Assembly (NCBI GenBank): GCA_041725895.1 | Contig: JBGRQA010000006.1 | Coordinates: 1 to 64,000 of the forward strand | Direction of reading: 5' to 3' | Length of the DNA stretch: 64,000 nucleotides | Origin: JBGRQA01 sp041725895 | GTDB lineage: Bacteria > Bacteroidota > Bacteroidia > Bacteroidales > Marinifilaceae | Part shown: positions 1-8,409 of the stretch, in pieces | How positions within the stretch are numbered: the stretch's first letter is position 1 | How the letters are laid out: each line of letters opens with the position of its first letter | Program-made: the position numbers and the translations under genes | Notes under the pieces: model-generated | Seen by the model: only the letters and a program-made list of their open reading frames with translations | What the model was told of the DNA's origin: nothing | Database searches by the model: none

Positions 1-48
1 TCCTATTTCTGTCCCTATTTTAACCACTAAAGATAGTTTCTCTTTCAT
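1..48 (-). CDS. 5' end of an unidentified gene (partial)
   Basis: A minus-strand ATG at 48-46 opens a frame of 16 codons (MKEKLSLVVKIGTEIG) that runs off the left edge. A TATGTTTG element on the same strand (72-65) lies just upstream at a plausible distance, which is the main reason for calling a real gene start. The product cannot be identified from 16 residues. It is divergent from the outer-membrane pair starting at 184. Confidence 0.45.
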   Translation of the reverse strand, partial: MKEKLSLVVKIGTEIG

Positions 49-64
49 GATTAAATATCTTCTG

Positions 65-72
65 CAAACATA
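65..72 (-). promoter_or_regulatory. Candidate -7 element for the left-edge minus gene
   Basis: Minus-strand TATGTTTG fits the Bacteroidota TAnnTTTG consensus. The ATG at 48 would follow a leader of roughly 12-15 nt. No TTG/TTTG lies 19-21 nt upstream, so only half the promoter is supported. Confidence 0.4.
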
Positions 73-183
73 CGAGGACGAAGCATTAAAAATCTCTGTT
101 TTTTTCCAAAAAATCGGGAAGGATTTGTTTATCCGTGTGCGAAATTTTTACTAAATTCTAATGACCAAAAACATGCCTATGCA

Positions 184-1005
184 ATGTTACGTTTACGCAC
201 ACAACTATTGGCTTTTCTGCTAGCCTGGTCATGTGAAGTTTTGGCCGATACCAACAACAATCCGGCTGGAGCCAGGTCTGCTGGCATGGCCCACTCTACC
301 GTTGCTGTGAGTTCCGTATGGAGTAGCTTCCACAATCAAGCCGGCCTGGGAAGAATTGAAAAGTTCAGGGCTGGAGTATTCTATGAAAATCGTTACAACA
401 TTTCCGAACTGGGCCTCAAAGCTGCAACTCTGGCCATCCCATCCAACTTTGGCTCCTGGAGTTTTTGCTATTCCCAGTATGGCTACAATCTATACAAGGA
501 AAGTAAAATAGGTTTGGCTTACGCTCGTCCTTTAGGCAAACACATTTGGGCCGGAATTCAAATGGACTATTTCCGCATTGCACTCCAGCACCAATATGGA
601 AGAAAAAACTGCTGCACCTTTGAGGCAGGTCTGCAAGCCCGCCTGATCCCTGAACTTTTTATCGGATTTCATGTATTCAACCCTATACAAGCTGAATTCT
701 CCACCCGTGATTACAAAGAACCTCTTCCTGCACGTGCCCGTCTGGGCATTGCCTGGCATCTGTCCGATGAATTTCTTTTTACCCTGGAAACCGAAAAAGA
801 CCTGGAAGCATCAGAACGAATGAAAGGCGGTTTGGAATACCAGGTTCTTGAAAAATTTCATATCAGAGTTGGTGTTGCCAATCATCCCAGAACCTTCAGC
901 TTTGGAATCGGAATTTCCATTAAACCCATAACCACAAACATTGCTTTCACCCGCCACCCGGTTTTGGGAAATTCACCCTCCATATCTTTAAATCTGGAAC
1001 CTTAA
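184..1005 (+). CDS. PorV/UPF0164-like outer-membrane beta-barrel protein
   Basis: This 273-residue protein has an N-terminal signal peptide (about residues 1-21, ending LAD). It then carries a segment GARSAGMAHSTVAVSS...NQAGLG that resembles the N-terminal signature of PorV/PorQ/UPF0164 FadL-like barrels (GARSAGMGG...NPAGLA). The rest alternates short hydrophobic/aromatic strands and turns, as in an outer-membrane barrel. It ends 3 nt before the ATG of the next gene, so the two are probably translationally coupled. Location in the outer membrane is inferred from the fold; ligand and role are unknown. The family call rests on motif resemblance, not on a search. Confidence 0.65.
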   Translation: MLRLRTQLLAFLLAWSCEVLADTNNNPAGARSAGMAHSTVAVSSVWSSFHNQAGLGRIEKFRAGVFYENRYNISELGLKAATLAIPSNFGSWSFCYSQYGYNLYKESKIGLAYARPLGKHIWAGIQMDYFRIALQHQYGRKNCCTFEAGLQARLIPELFIGFHVFNPIQAEFSTRDYKEPLPARARLGIAWHLSDEFLFTLETEKDLEASERMKGGLEYQVLEKFHIRVGVANHPRTFSFGIGISIKPITTNIAFTRHPVLGNSPSISLNLEP

Positions 1006-1008
1006 ACT

Positions 1009-3108
1009 ATGAGAAAGCATGGGATAATATACATCCTGTTGGTTTTTGGGGCCCTCAGTACGCCCTGCATCACCTTGTCCCAAAACCGCATTCCCCTAGC
1101 CATAGAAAACCTTCTGGAACAAATGGGACAGGAAGAAAATGCCCAACAAGATTTCACCTCATTCCTGGAAGATCTCAATTTCATACTTTCAAATCCCTTG
1201 GATCTTAATAAAGTTAATCATGATGATCTTACAAAACTTCAAATCCTTTCCCGCCATCAAATCCAAAACCTCCTGAACTACCGGGAAAAATACGGTCCGT
1301 TTCTATCTATTCATGAACTAAACCTCATCCCCGGTTTCTCTCACGAATTAACAAAAAGTCTTGTCCCTTTTGTAAAAGTATCTTTTGGAAGCGACTCTGT
1401 CCCAACCAAACCAATAAGATCAAAAGCAAAACAATTGCTCCTTCTCCGAACGCAAAGAACATTAGAAAAACAGGAAGGATACCAAAACTATTCCCCGGAA
1501 GATTTTTCCAACCCCGAGAGCTACTTGTCCAAAATCAATTCCCGCTTTCTCGGTAATCCCTACCTATATTATACCCGATACAATTACCAATCCCGAAATC
1601 GAAACCTGCAATTTGGTATCACTGCTGAAAAAGATCCGGGCGAAGCATTTTTTAGCCATAAGCAAGGGAGCGGATTCGATTACTACTCCGCCCATCTCCA
1701 ATGGAAAGGAGAAGGATTGCTTCAGCAAATCAATTTGGGTGATTACCAAGTATCATTTGGTCAGGGCCTCTGCTTTTGGTCCGGGTTCAGCGGTAACAAA
1801 TCCTCCCTGGTCATACAAAATGCAAAACAAGCCCGAGGAATACGAAAATATAGTTCCACAAACGAAAACCAGTATTTAAGAGGTGCAGCCATCCGTCTCG
1901 CATTGGGAAAAAAAATACAACTTTCGCTTTTCGGATCCTACAAAAACCGGGATGCCAACATTCTACCCGCAGATAGTCTTTCCGATACACCGGAGATGGC
2001 ATCCTCCCTCCCAACCGACGGCTTCCACAGAAATCATAACGAAAACCAAAAACAGCACACCCTGATTAAATCTTTAGAAGGAGGTAATTTACAATACAAT
2101 GGAAACTTATTTGAGGTTGGAGCCACTTTTGTTCGCTACCAGTTCTCCAAGCCTCTTTCTGAAAAGGGACAGTGCTACAATCTTTATAAATTTAGCGGAA
2201 ATTCAAACTTCAACGCCAGCATTCACTACCAATTTTTAATCAACAAATTTCACCTTTACGGAGAAATTGCCCAAAGTCAATCCGGAGGCATAGCCATACT
2301 TCAGGGAATGCAAGTGCAAGCTCATGATCAAATTGCCTTTGAAATGATCTACCGAAATTATCAGAAAAACCACCAGGCAATTTATGCCAGTGCTTTCAGT
2401 GAGTCTGGCTCCCCTCAAAACGAGGAGGGCATCTACCTGGGAACAGAAATTCACCCCTTTCCCAAATGGAAGATTTCAACTTATTTCGATTTATATCAAT
2501 TCCCCTGGCTTCGCTATCGGGCGAATGCACCGGGGTATGGGAATGATTTCTTCAGCCAGATTCATTTCCAGGCTTCCGACAAATTTCTTCTGTACTTTCG
2601 ATACAAACGGGAAGGCAAACCCGAAAATGAAACCTTAGAAACCGGAATTGATACTCCCGTAGAAGTCACTAAATCACAATACCGCATCCATTTCTCCTAT
2701 CAAATTCACCCCAGCATTGAATTGCGAAACCGTTTAGAAATATCGAACTACCAAAAGGCAGATCTCAGAGAATCCGGCCACCTGCTCTACCAAGATATAA
2801 TCCTTCGCCCTCATAATCATTGGCTTGCCATACAATTTCGCTTTGCTCTTTTCGATACGGATTCTTACCTCAGTCGTATTTACACCTACGAAAATGACCT
2901 TCTCTACACTTTCTCCGTCCCTTCCTATTTTAACAAAGGAATCCGTACCTATCTCAACATTAGAATTCGGGTAAATCGTTTTGCCCGCCTTTACCTGAAA
3001 GCTGCCCAAACAAAATATGCAAATACAGAAAAAATAGGCTCCGGACTTACCGAAATCCAGGGCAATACTAAAACAGAGGTAAAAGCTCAATTACAAATCA
3101 AATTCTAA
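1009..3108 (+). CDS. Helix-hairpin-helix (ComEA-type) domain fused to an outer-membrane barrel
   Basis: 699 residues. A signal peptide (about 1-24, ...ITLSQ) is followed by a ComEA-like double HhH domain at about 62-127. Its diagnostic motifs are LDLNKVNHDDL, the YREKYGPF turn and ELNLIPGF. Residues about 140-699 are rich in aromatic, alternating beta strands with Asn/Gly/Ser turns and end in QLQIKF, typical of an outer-membrane barrel C-terminus. HhH domains of this type usually bind DNA non-specifically, so a surface or periplasmic nucleic-acid role is possible. That role is inference: large HhH-barrel proteins are common in Bacteroidota but I know of no established function. It is coupled to the PorV-like gene (3-nt gap). 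Confidence 0.75.
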   Translation: MRKHGIIYILLVFGALSTPCITLSQNRIPLAIENLLEQMGQEENAQQDFTSFLEDLNFILSNPLDLNKVNHDDLTKLQILSRHQIQNLLNYREKYGPFLSIHELNLIPGFSHELTKSLVPFVKVSFGSDSVPTKPIRSKAKQLLLLRTQRTLEKQEGYQNYSPEDFSNPESYLSKINSRFLGNPYLYYTRYNYQSRNRNLQFGITAEKDPGEAFFSHKQGSGFDYYSAHLQWKGEGLLQQINLGDYQVSFGQGLCFWSGFSGNKSSLVIQNAKQARGIRKYSSTNENQYLRGAAIRLALGKKIQLSLFGSYKNRDANILPADSLSDTPEMASSLPTDGFHRNHNENQKQHTLIKSLEGGNLQYNGNLFEVGATFVRYQFSKPLSEKGQCYNLYKFSGNSNFNASIHYQFLINKFHLYGEIAQSQSGGIAILQGMQVQAHDQIAFEMIYRNYQKNHQAIYASAFSESGSPQNEEGIYLGTEIHPFPKWKISTYFDLYQFPWLRYRANAPGYGNDFFSQIHFQASDKFLLYFRYKREGKPENETLETGIDTPVEVTKSQYRIHFSYQIHPSIELRNRLEISNYQKADLRESGHLLYQDIILRPHNHWLAIQFRFALFDTDSYLSRIYTYENDLLYTFSVPSYFNKGIRTYLNIRIRVNRFARLYLKAAQTKYANTEKIGSGLTEIQGNTKTEVKAQLQIKF

Positions 3109-3178
3109 ACGAACAGATTTTTGGATTTTTTCTATATCCTTTCTTTCTTGCAGCTTCATTTTGAGATAGTAAAATAAT

Positions 3179-3664
3179 ATGAAAAAAATAGTAAATCCCT
3201 TTCTAAATACCGAGAACGGAAAATGCTTTGGTTGTTCTCCTGACAATCCTCAAGGCTTGAAGATGACATTTCATGAAGATGGTGAATATATCTATTCGCA
3301 CTGGACTCCCAATCCTCACCTAACAGGATTCAAGAATGTTTTGCATGGAGGGATTCAAACCACCTTAATGGATGAAATTGCCTGCTGGGTCGTTTTTGTG
3401 AAATTAGGGACCAGTGGTGTCACTACCAGTATCAATGCTAAATTCCGCAATTCGGTACTTGCCGACCAGGGAGATATCACCTTGCGCGCCAAAATTATTA
3501 GTCAGGAGAAAAAATTTGCCAACATAAGAACAGAAATCCTTGACAAAGAGGGAAAGGTAAGTGCTGAGGCAGATATTCAGTACATGATTTTTCCTGAAGC
3601 ACTGGCCAAACGAAAATTCGAATATCCGGGAGTGGAGGCTTTTTATAACGGTGAGGATAAATAA
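3179..3664 (+). CDS. PaaI-type hotdog-fold acyl-CoA thioesterase
   Basis: 161 residues, a single hotdog domain. The N-terminal CFGCSPDNPQGL is the typical start of this subfamily. The active-site segment LHGGIQTTLMDE (HGG 56-58, D65, E66) matches the PaaI family catalytic region on the central helix. The family hydrolyses acyl- or aryl-CoA thioesters in the cytoplasm; the substrate here cannot be inferred. It appears monocistronic: 70 nt separate it from the barrel gene, and a hairpin shared with the convergent rluA-type gene follows its stop. Confidence 0.85.
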   Translation: MKKIVNPFLNTENGKCFGCSPDNPQGLKMTFHEDGEYIYSHWTPNPHLTGFKNVLHGGIQTTLMDEIACWVVFVKLGTSGVTTSINAKFRNSVLADQGDITLRAKIISQEKKFANIRTEILDKEGKVSAEADIQYMIFPEALAKRKFEYPGVEAFYNGEDK

Positions 3665-3681
3665 TTTTCATTGCAAATTAA

Positions 3682-3719
3682 AAAGGGCTATTAGGTCTCT
3701 CCTGGTCTAATAGTCCTTT
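3682..3719. terminator. Terminator between thioesterase and pseudouridine synthase
   Basis: A 13-bp stem (3682-3694 with 3707-3719, one G-T pair) with a 12-nt loop. A run of T follows on the minus strand, so it mainly ends the minus gene, whose TAG stop (3709-3707) lies in the stem itself. It may also stop read-through from the plus strand. Confidence 0.8.
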
Positions 3720-4627
3720 GGGGCTGTATCAGCATTCATCCTCTCCCATCGCTTCTGTTCCATATCCATAAACCGACCGAATTTATAGGGTGTTTCAATA
3801 TTAAGATCAACCGATTCCCGGGTAAAAGGATGAGTAAAGCTCAAACCAGCTGCACAAAGAAATAGTCCCTTCCCTTTCATTATTTCACCTTCTACACCAT
3901 AGATTTTATCACCCAAAATGGGGTGATCCAAGCCAGCCATATGGATGCGTAATTGATGAGTGCGTCCGGTATGAGGAAACAAATCGACCATGGAGAGGTA
4001 TTTATTTCGAATGGATCTCACTGTACGTACCAATCGATATTCGCTAACTGCGGGCTTTTCCTCAATGAGTGTTTCGATTCGGCCCTGTGCATTAACTTCT
4101 CCAATTACTACCGCTCGATATCGCTTCTTTACAAGCCTTTTTTCGAACTGTTGTCCAAGCTCCATAACAGAAGTCGCAGTTTTGGCAATCAAAAGTAAAC
4201 CACAGGTAGGCCCATCCAACCGGTGCACAGGTCGAAAAACAGTCAATGCATCCGGTTCTGAGGATTCCTTCAGGTTCAAATGCAAAGTATTCTGGATTGT
4301 TCGAAATTGATTGCCACTAACAGGAATACCTCCGGGTTTATTCACTACTGCAATGTGATCATCTTCATAAACCACTTCCAAATCCATTTCATAGGCCTTA
4401 ACAGGACGGGTAAAGATCTCTTCCGGCTCCAGCAATTCTATTCTCTGACCAGGTTTCACCCAATGGGCTGTTTTCGCCACCATCCCATCCACAAGGACAA
4501 AACCATCAACAATTGCCTTTTTTACCTTTTTCCGGGAGGGGAGGGTAGGAAAAATACCAACAGCATACTCCTGAATCCGAATTCGGCCCACTTCCTCGGG
4601 CACAATATGTGTACAAATAATTTTCAA
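3707..4627 (-). CDS. RluA-family 23S rRNA/tRNA pseudouridine synthase
   Basis: 306 residues. The N-terminal part (about 15-70) has S4-like RNA-binding character (KKVKKAIVDGFVLVDG). The synthase domain follows, with the catalytic aspartate D138 in HRLDGPTCGLL; the usual TSG is TCG here. Further family motifs are KRYRAVV and GRTHQLRIHM near residues 195-235. The family isomerises specific uridines in structural RNA; the target position cannot be read from the sequence. It is transcribed alone from a good promoter at 4660-4691 and ends in the hairpin at 3682-3719. Confidence 0.9.
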   Translation of the reverse strand: MKIICTHIVPEEVGRIRIQEYAVGIFPTLPSRKKVKKAIVDGFVLVDGMVAKTAHWVKPGQRIELLEPEEIFTRPVKAYEMDLEVVYEDDHIAVVNKPGGIPVSGNQFRTIQNTLHLNLKESSEPDALTVFRPVHRLDGPTCGLLLIAKTATSVMELGQQFEKRLVKKRYRAVVIGEVNAQGRIETLIEEKPAVSEYRLVRTVRSIRNKYLSMVDLFPHTGRTHQLRIHMAGLDHPILGDKIYGVEGEIMKGKGLFLCAAGLSFTHPFTRESVDLNIETPYKFGRFMDMEQKRWERMNADTAPKDY

Positions 4628-4659
4628 TTGATCTCTATACCTTATCGATTATAACAAGT

Positions 4660-4691
4660 CAAAGATAGAGATAAATTCCCAGTACTTTCAA
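4660..4691 (-). promoter_or_regulatory. Promoter of the rluA-type gene
   Basis: On the minus strand TTG (4691-4689), a 21-nt spacer and TATCTTTG (4667-4660) fit the Bacteroidota consensus. The start codon at 4627 gives a leader of about 28 nt. Confidence 0.65.
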
Positions 4692-4996
4692 CCTTACTCT
4701 TTCAATTCCCTAGGTGTTGATTCCGATGAAAATCTTCACATTAACTCCATCCTTTTCTCGAAAAAACAGAAAAAACACCTCAATTCAATAAAAAACCCTA
4801 AAGAAATTGATATCAAAACCCAATAAAATAGTTCTTTCAGAATTGCCCCTATTCAAAAAAGGGGTACTGGTAAAAAAAAGATTATTTTAATTTCAACTCC
4901 CCCTAATCATAAATATAATCCCGATCCTTTCATGTATTTATTCCAAACAACCCCCTATTTTTTTTTGAAACACAGCATCTATTTTATTTTTTTTAT

Positions 4997-5004
4997 TACT
5001 TTTG
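4997..5004 (+). promoter_or_regulatory. Candidate -7 element for ybaK
   Basis: TACTTTTG fits TAnnTTTG. The nearest upstream TTG (4965-4967) is 29 nt away, too far for the usual spacing, so this is a half-site call. The leader would be about 80 nt. Confidence 0.4.
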
Positions 5005-5089
5005 CCGCTCAATCTTTAAAAAATCATCTGGGAAACTGGTAATTCCGGATTCAAACTCAACAAGTTAGATCTGGCCAAAAAACGAAAGG

Positions 5090-5563
5090 ATGAAAAAGAC
5101 CAACGCAGCGCGCATACTTGATCGCGCCAAAATAAAGTATGAGATCGTAGATTACGATGTAGATCCGGAAGAACTGGGCGCCCGCAGGGTAGCCGAAAAA
5201 ACCGGGCAAGACATCCGACACATCTACAAAACCCTTGTGTTGCGTGGGGATAAAACCGGTGTGATCGTTGCCTGTATCCCCGGTGCAGCCGAACTGAACC
5301 TGAAAGCCATTGCCCAGTTAAGCGGCAACAAGAAATGTGCTATGGTTCACATGAAGGAAATTCAGGAACTTACTGGTTACATTCGAGGTGGGTGTTCTCC
5401 ACTTGGCATGAAAAAAAATTACCCTGTATTTTTAGATGAAAGTGCTTCCTCTCTGGACTACATTTATGTAAGTGCCGGCATGCGAGGAAAGCAAATTGTA
5501 GTCAATCCACTAGATATGGCCCGGATTGTGCAGGCCACTCTGGGAATCTTATCCACCTTATAG
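5090..5563 (+). CDS. ybaK: Cys-tRNA(Pro)/Cys-tRNA(Cys) deacylase, YbaK family
   Basis: 157 residues, a single YbaK/EbsC editing domain of normal length. Family features are the IYKTLVLRGDK segment with the conserved lysine, the IPGAAELNLKAIAQL helix and the GGCSPLGMKK loop. These proteins hydrolyse cysteine mischarged onto tRNA(Pro) in trans. The gene is followed after 11 nt by a HAD hydrolase gene, so the two probably share a transcript. Confidence 0.9.
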   Translation: MKKTNAARILDRAKIKYEIVDYDVDPEELGARRVAEKTGQDIRHIYKTLVLRGDKTGVIVACIPGAAELNLKAIAQLSGNKKCAMVHMKEIQELTGYIRGGCSPLGMKKNYPVFLDESASSLDYIYVSAGMRGKQIVVNPLDMARIVQATLGILSTL

Positions 5564-5574
5564 CAAACAGTATC

Positions 5575-6213
5575 ATGAAAAACGTAAAGGCAATCATTTG
5601 GGACTACAATGGCACCTTACTCAACGATATGGAAATCGGAGTAAAAAGTATCAATGCTATGCTGCAAAAAAGAAACCTGCCTTTACTCACTAATGAGACC
5701 TATCAGGATGTCTTCACTTTCCCGGTAAAAGATTACTACGAAAAAGTAGGTTTCGATTTTACCCGTGAAGACTGGGATGCTACTGCCAAAGAATTTATTG
5801 AACATTACACCGCTTTGCTTCCAGAATCTTCAGTATTTCCAGAAGCAATTGAGCTTTTGACTTCATTTAATGCCCGGGGTAAAAAACAATTCATTCTATC
5901 GGCCATGGAGCACAATATGCTTCTTGAATCTACCGAGGAGGAAGAAATTCAGAAATTCTTTACCGAAATATCAGGAATCGATAATATTTACGCCAGCTCC
6001 AAAATTGAGAATGGCAAAAAATTAATTAACAAGCATAATTTACAAGCCAACGAAGTTTGCCTGCTGGGAGATACAGCCCACGATTACGAAGTGGCCCGGG
6101 AATTAGGTTGTCAATGTATCCTAATTGCCTCCGGACATCAATCCTTTCTTCGGTTAAAGGAGACCGGATGCCCACAAGTAGTAAACAAGTTAAGCGAGAT
6201 AAACAAAGACTAA
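5575..6213 (+). CDS. HAD-superfamily hydrolase, phosphoglycolate-phosphatase-like
   Basis: 212 residues. Motif I is IIWDYNGTLL with nucleophile D10. The residue two positions on is N12, not the usual general-acid Asp. Motif II serine lies in FILSAME, a motif III lysine in KIENGKKL, and motif IV is LLGDTAHD. The alpha-helical cap after motif I suits the phosphoglycolate phosphatase/beta-phosphoglucomutase class. The DxN form is shared with a known WDWNGTLL-type HAD group, so I do not call it dead, but catalytic activity and substrate are uncertain. It lies 11 nt after ybaK and has no terminator before the next gene. Confidence 0.8.
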   Translation: MKNVKAIIWDYNGTLLNDMEIGVKSINAMLQKRNLPLLTNETYQDVFTFPVKDYYEKVGFDFTREDWDATAKEFIEHYTALLPESSVFPEAIELLTSFNARGKKQFILSAMEHNMLLESTEEEEIQKFFTEISGIDNIYASSKIENGKKLINKHNLQANEVCLLGDTAHDYEVARELGCQCILIASGHQSFLRLKETGCPQVVNKLSEINKD

Positions 6214-6261
6214 ACAACCATTTTAAATATTTTTATTAATCACTATTTATCAACCATTTCT

Positions 6262-6912
6262 ATGAAAAAATTACTAGTTGTTCTATTGGTAGTCGTTGCA
6301 GGAGCTGCACAAGCTCAAAATTTTCAATTGCACCGTGACTTTGAGCGTGGTCATTTCACCTCAACTTTCGAAATGTTTAAGATGGACAAATGGGGTAACA
6401 CCTTCACCTTTATAGATTTTGATTACGATGCAGACAACGGTATTAACCAGGGGTACTTTGAAATTGCCCGTGTGTTGAAAACTGAAAAAATGCCAATTGG
6501 CCTACACATTGAGTACAATGGTGGTGTGGGTAACGCAAACAATTTCGGTTACACCATCAATGATGCGTGGATTTGGGGTGTAAATTACTCACAAGGAAAT
6601 GCCAAATGGGGATTCTCCTCCTATGCTGGGTACAAATCCATCAAAGATGCAGACAAAGCAAACTTTCAGGTAACTGGTACATGGTACGTAAATCTATTTG
6701 AAGGAAAAGTAACTTTCTCTGGTTTTGCTGACCTTTGGACTGAGAACTTCAAGAATGGAAGCGAAACTAACGTATTTCTAACTGAGCCTCAATTGTGGTA
6801 CAACGCTACAAAAAATATTTCTGTAGGTGGTGAGGTAGAAATTTCAAGAAACTTCGCTGGTGTAGACGGTACTAAAGTACGTCCCACTCTTGCTGTGAAG
6901 TGGAACTTCTAA
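6262..6912 (+). CDS. DUF5020 outer-membrane protein, Tsx-like nucleoside channel fold
   Basis: 216 residues with a clear signal peptide (1-19, ...AGAAQAQ). The mature protein is a run of amphipathic strands rich in W, F, Y, N and G and ends VKWNF, as outer-membrane barrels do. DUF5020 proteins are related to the nucleoside-specific channel Tsx. The gene is 34 nt upstream of an NCS2 nucleobase permease, which fits an outer-membrane pore feeding an inner-membrane purine transporter. Fold and location are well supported by the sequence; the substrate is inferred from the neighbour. Confidence 0.75.
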   Translation: MKKLLVVLLVVVAGAAQAQNFQLHRDFERGHFTSTFEMFKMDKWGNTFTFIDFDYDADNGINQGYFEIARVLKTEKMPIGLHIEYNGGVGNANNFGYTINDAWIWGVNYSQGNAKWGFSSYAGYKSIKDADKANFQVTGTWYVNLFEGKVTFSGFADLWTENFKNGSETNVFLTEPQLWYNATKNISVGGEVEISRNFAGVDGTKVRPTLAVKWNF

Positions 6913-6946
6913 TATAAAACCTACGATAATACTAAACTAAACCACC

Positions 6947-8269
6947 ATGTTAGATAAATTCTTTAAAATCACCGAAAACAAATCCACTCTCCGCACGGAG
7001 ATTGTTGCCGGGATCACCACGTTTATGACCATGGCATATATCCTGGCCGTAAACCCTGATATCCTCAGCGCGACAGGAATGGATAAGGGAGCTGTATTTA
7101 CAGCCACTGCTGTTTCAGCCATTATTGCCACCCTGGTTATGGCATTGATTGCCCGCCTACCTTTTGCGCTGGCACCAGGTATGGGATTGAATGCGTTTTT
7201 TGCCTTTACTGTTGTATTAGGCATGGGCTACAGCTGGCAATTTGCTTTGACAGCCGTTTTCCTGGAAGGGATCATCTTCCTTCTGCTAACCGCTTTCAAC
7301 ATTCGAGAGCTTATCGTTAATTCAATTCCTCTAAACCTGAAACATGCAGTTTCAGCAGGTATTGGATTGTTTATCGCTTTTATCGGGTTGAAAAATGCAG
7401 GTATTATTGCTGATAATCCGGCAACCTTGGTATGCCTTGGCGACATGAATAGCCCTGGAGTTATTGTTGGTTTGCTGGGAATCCTTATCACCGGAATCAT
7501 GCTGGCTCGCAATGTAAAAGGTGCCATTCTGATCGGAATCCTGATCTCAACAGTTCTTGGTGTTTTCTTAGGGATCACCACACTACCAGAAAACTACCAA
7601 TTCATAAGCATTCCCCCATCTGTTTCACCCATCTTTTTCCAATTTGATTTCTCACAAATCTTCACTTTGGATATGGCAGTAGTACTATTCACCTTCCTGT
7701 TTGTAGATATGTTTGACACAGTTGGTACTTTGGTTGGGGTAGCTTCAAAAGCAGAAATGCTGGACAAAGAAGGACGAGTACCTCGCGTTAAGCAAGCTCT
7801 GTTTGCCGATGCTATTGGTACTTTCTTCGGTTCCATTCTGGGTACTTCAACCGTAACAACTTACGTAGAAAGTGCTGCCGGTGTGGCCGAAGGAGGAAAA
7901 ACCGGAATGACTGCCTTAACCACTGCGGGTATGTTTGCTCTTGCATTGCTATTTGCTCCTGTTTTTGTAATGATTCCAGGTGCAGCAACTGCTCCAGCCT
8001 TGGTAATCGTTGGTTTATTTATGATGTCACCAATTATGAAAATCAACCTAAACGATTTTACCGAAGCTATTCCTGCATTTCTTACCATCATTATGATGCC
8101 ACTTACTTTTAGTATTGCTGATGGTATCGTATTCGGTATGCTTTCATTTGTTATTTTGAAACTTCTTACCGGAAGATACAAGGAAGTTACCTGGGTAATG
8201 TATGTTATTGCAGCCTTGTTCCTGATTAAGTTCTACGGAAACGCAGAATGGCTATCCGGACTGTTCTAG
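6947..8269 (+). CDS. NCS2-family purine (guanine/hypoxanthine or adenine) permease
   Basis: 440 residues, about 12-14 hydrophobic segments. The N-terminal block TEIVAGITTFMTMAYILAVN, the LAPGMGLNAFFAF loop and the central FLFVDMFDTVGTLVGVAS segment are hallmarks of the AzgA/PbuG branch of NCS2 proton symporters, which take up purine bases. Adenine versus guanine/hypoxanthine cannot be decided here. It probably forms an operon with the DUF5020 channel gene and is ended by a strong terminator at 8299-8333. Confidence 0.9.
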   Translation: MLDKFFKITENKSTLRTEIVAGITTFMTMAYILAVNPDILSATGMDKGAVFTATAVSAIIATLVMALIARLPFALAPGMGLNAFFAFTVVLGMGYSWQFALTAVFLEGIIFLLLTAFNIRELIVNSIPLNLKHAVSAGIGLFIAFIGLKNAGIIADNPATLVCLGDMNSPGVIVGLLGILITGIMLARNVKGAILIGILISTVLGVFLGITTLPENYQFISIPPSVSPIFFQFDFSQIFTLDMAVVLFTFLFVDMFDTVGTLVGVASKAEMLDKEGRVPRVKQALFADAIGTFFGSILGTSTVTTYVESAAGVAEGGKTGMTALTTAGMFALALLFAPVFVMIPGAATAPALVIVGLFMMSPIMKINLNDFTEAIPAFLTIIMMPLTFSIADGIVFGMLSFVILKLLTGRYKEVTWVMYVIAALFLIKFYGNAEWLSGLF

Positions 8270-8298
8270 ACAATCCTGAAAAGAACATGATATTTATA

Positions 8299-8333
8299 AG
8301 CACCCTGTCGGTTCGGCAGGGTGCTTTTTTTTT
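8299..8333 (+). terminator. Intrinsic terminator after the NCS2 permease
   Basis: A 12-bp GC-rich stem (8299-8310 with 8314-8325, one G-T pair), a 3-nt loop and an uninterrupted T tract to 8333. Confidence 0.92.
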
Positions 8334-8409
8334 CATTGACTCCCAACAACAAATCCTTTCGTAGATATTTAATATTTTGTAACTTAAATAGTGGATAAAA
8401 CACACCACT

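Larger units (their letters stand above)
4628..5089. other. Divergent intergenic region, 462 bp
   Basis: AT-rich non-coding DNA between the rluA-type gene and ybaK. It holds the minus promoter at 4660-4691 and a plus -7 element at 4997-5004. A short hairpin (CCCCT 4846-4850 with AGGGG 4860-4864) has no clear role. No coding frame is convincing. Confidence 0.7.
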
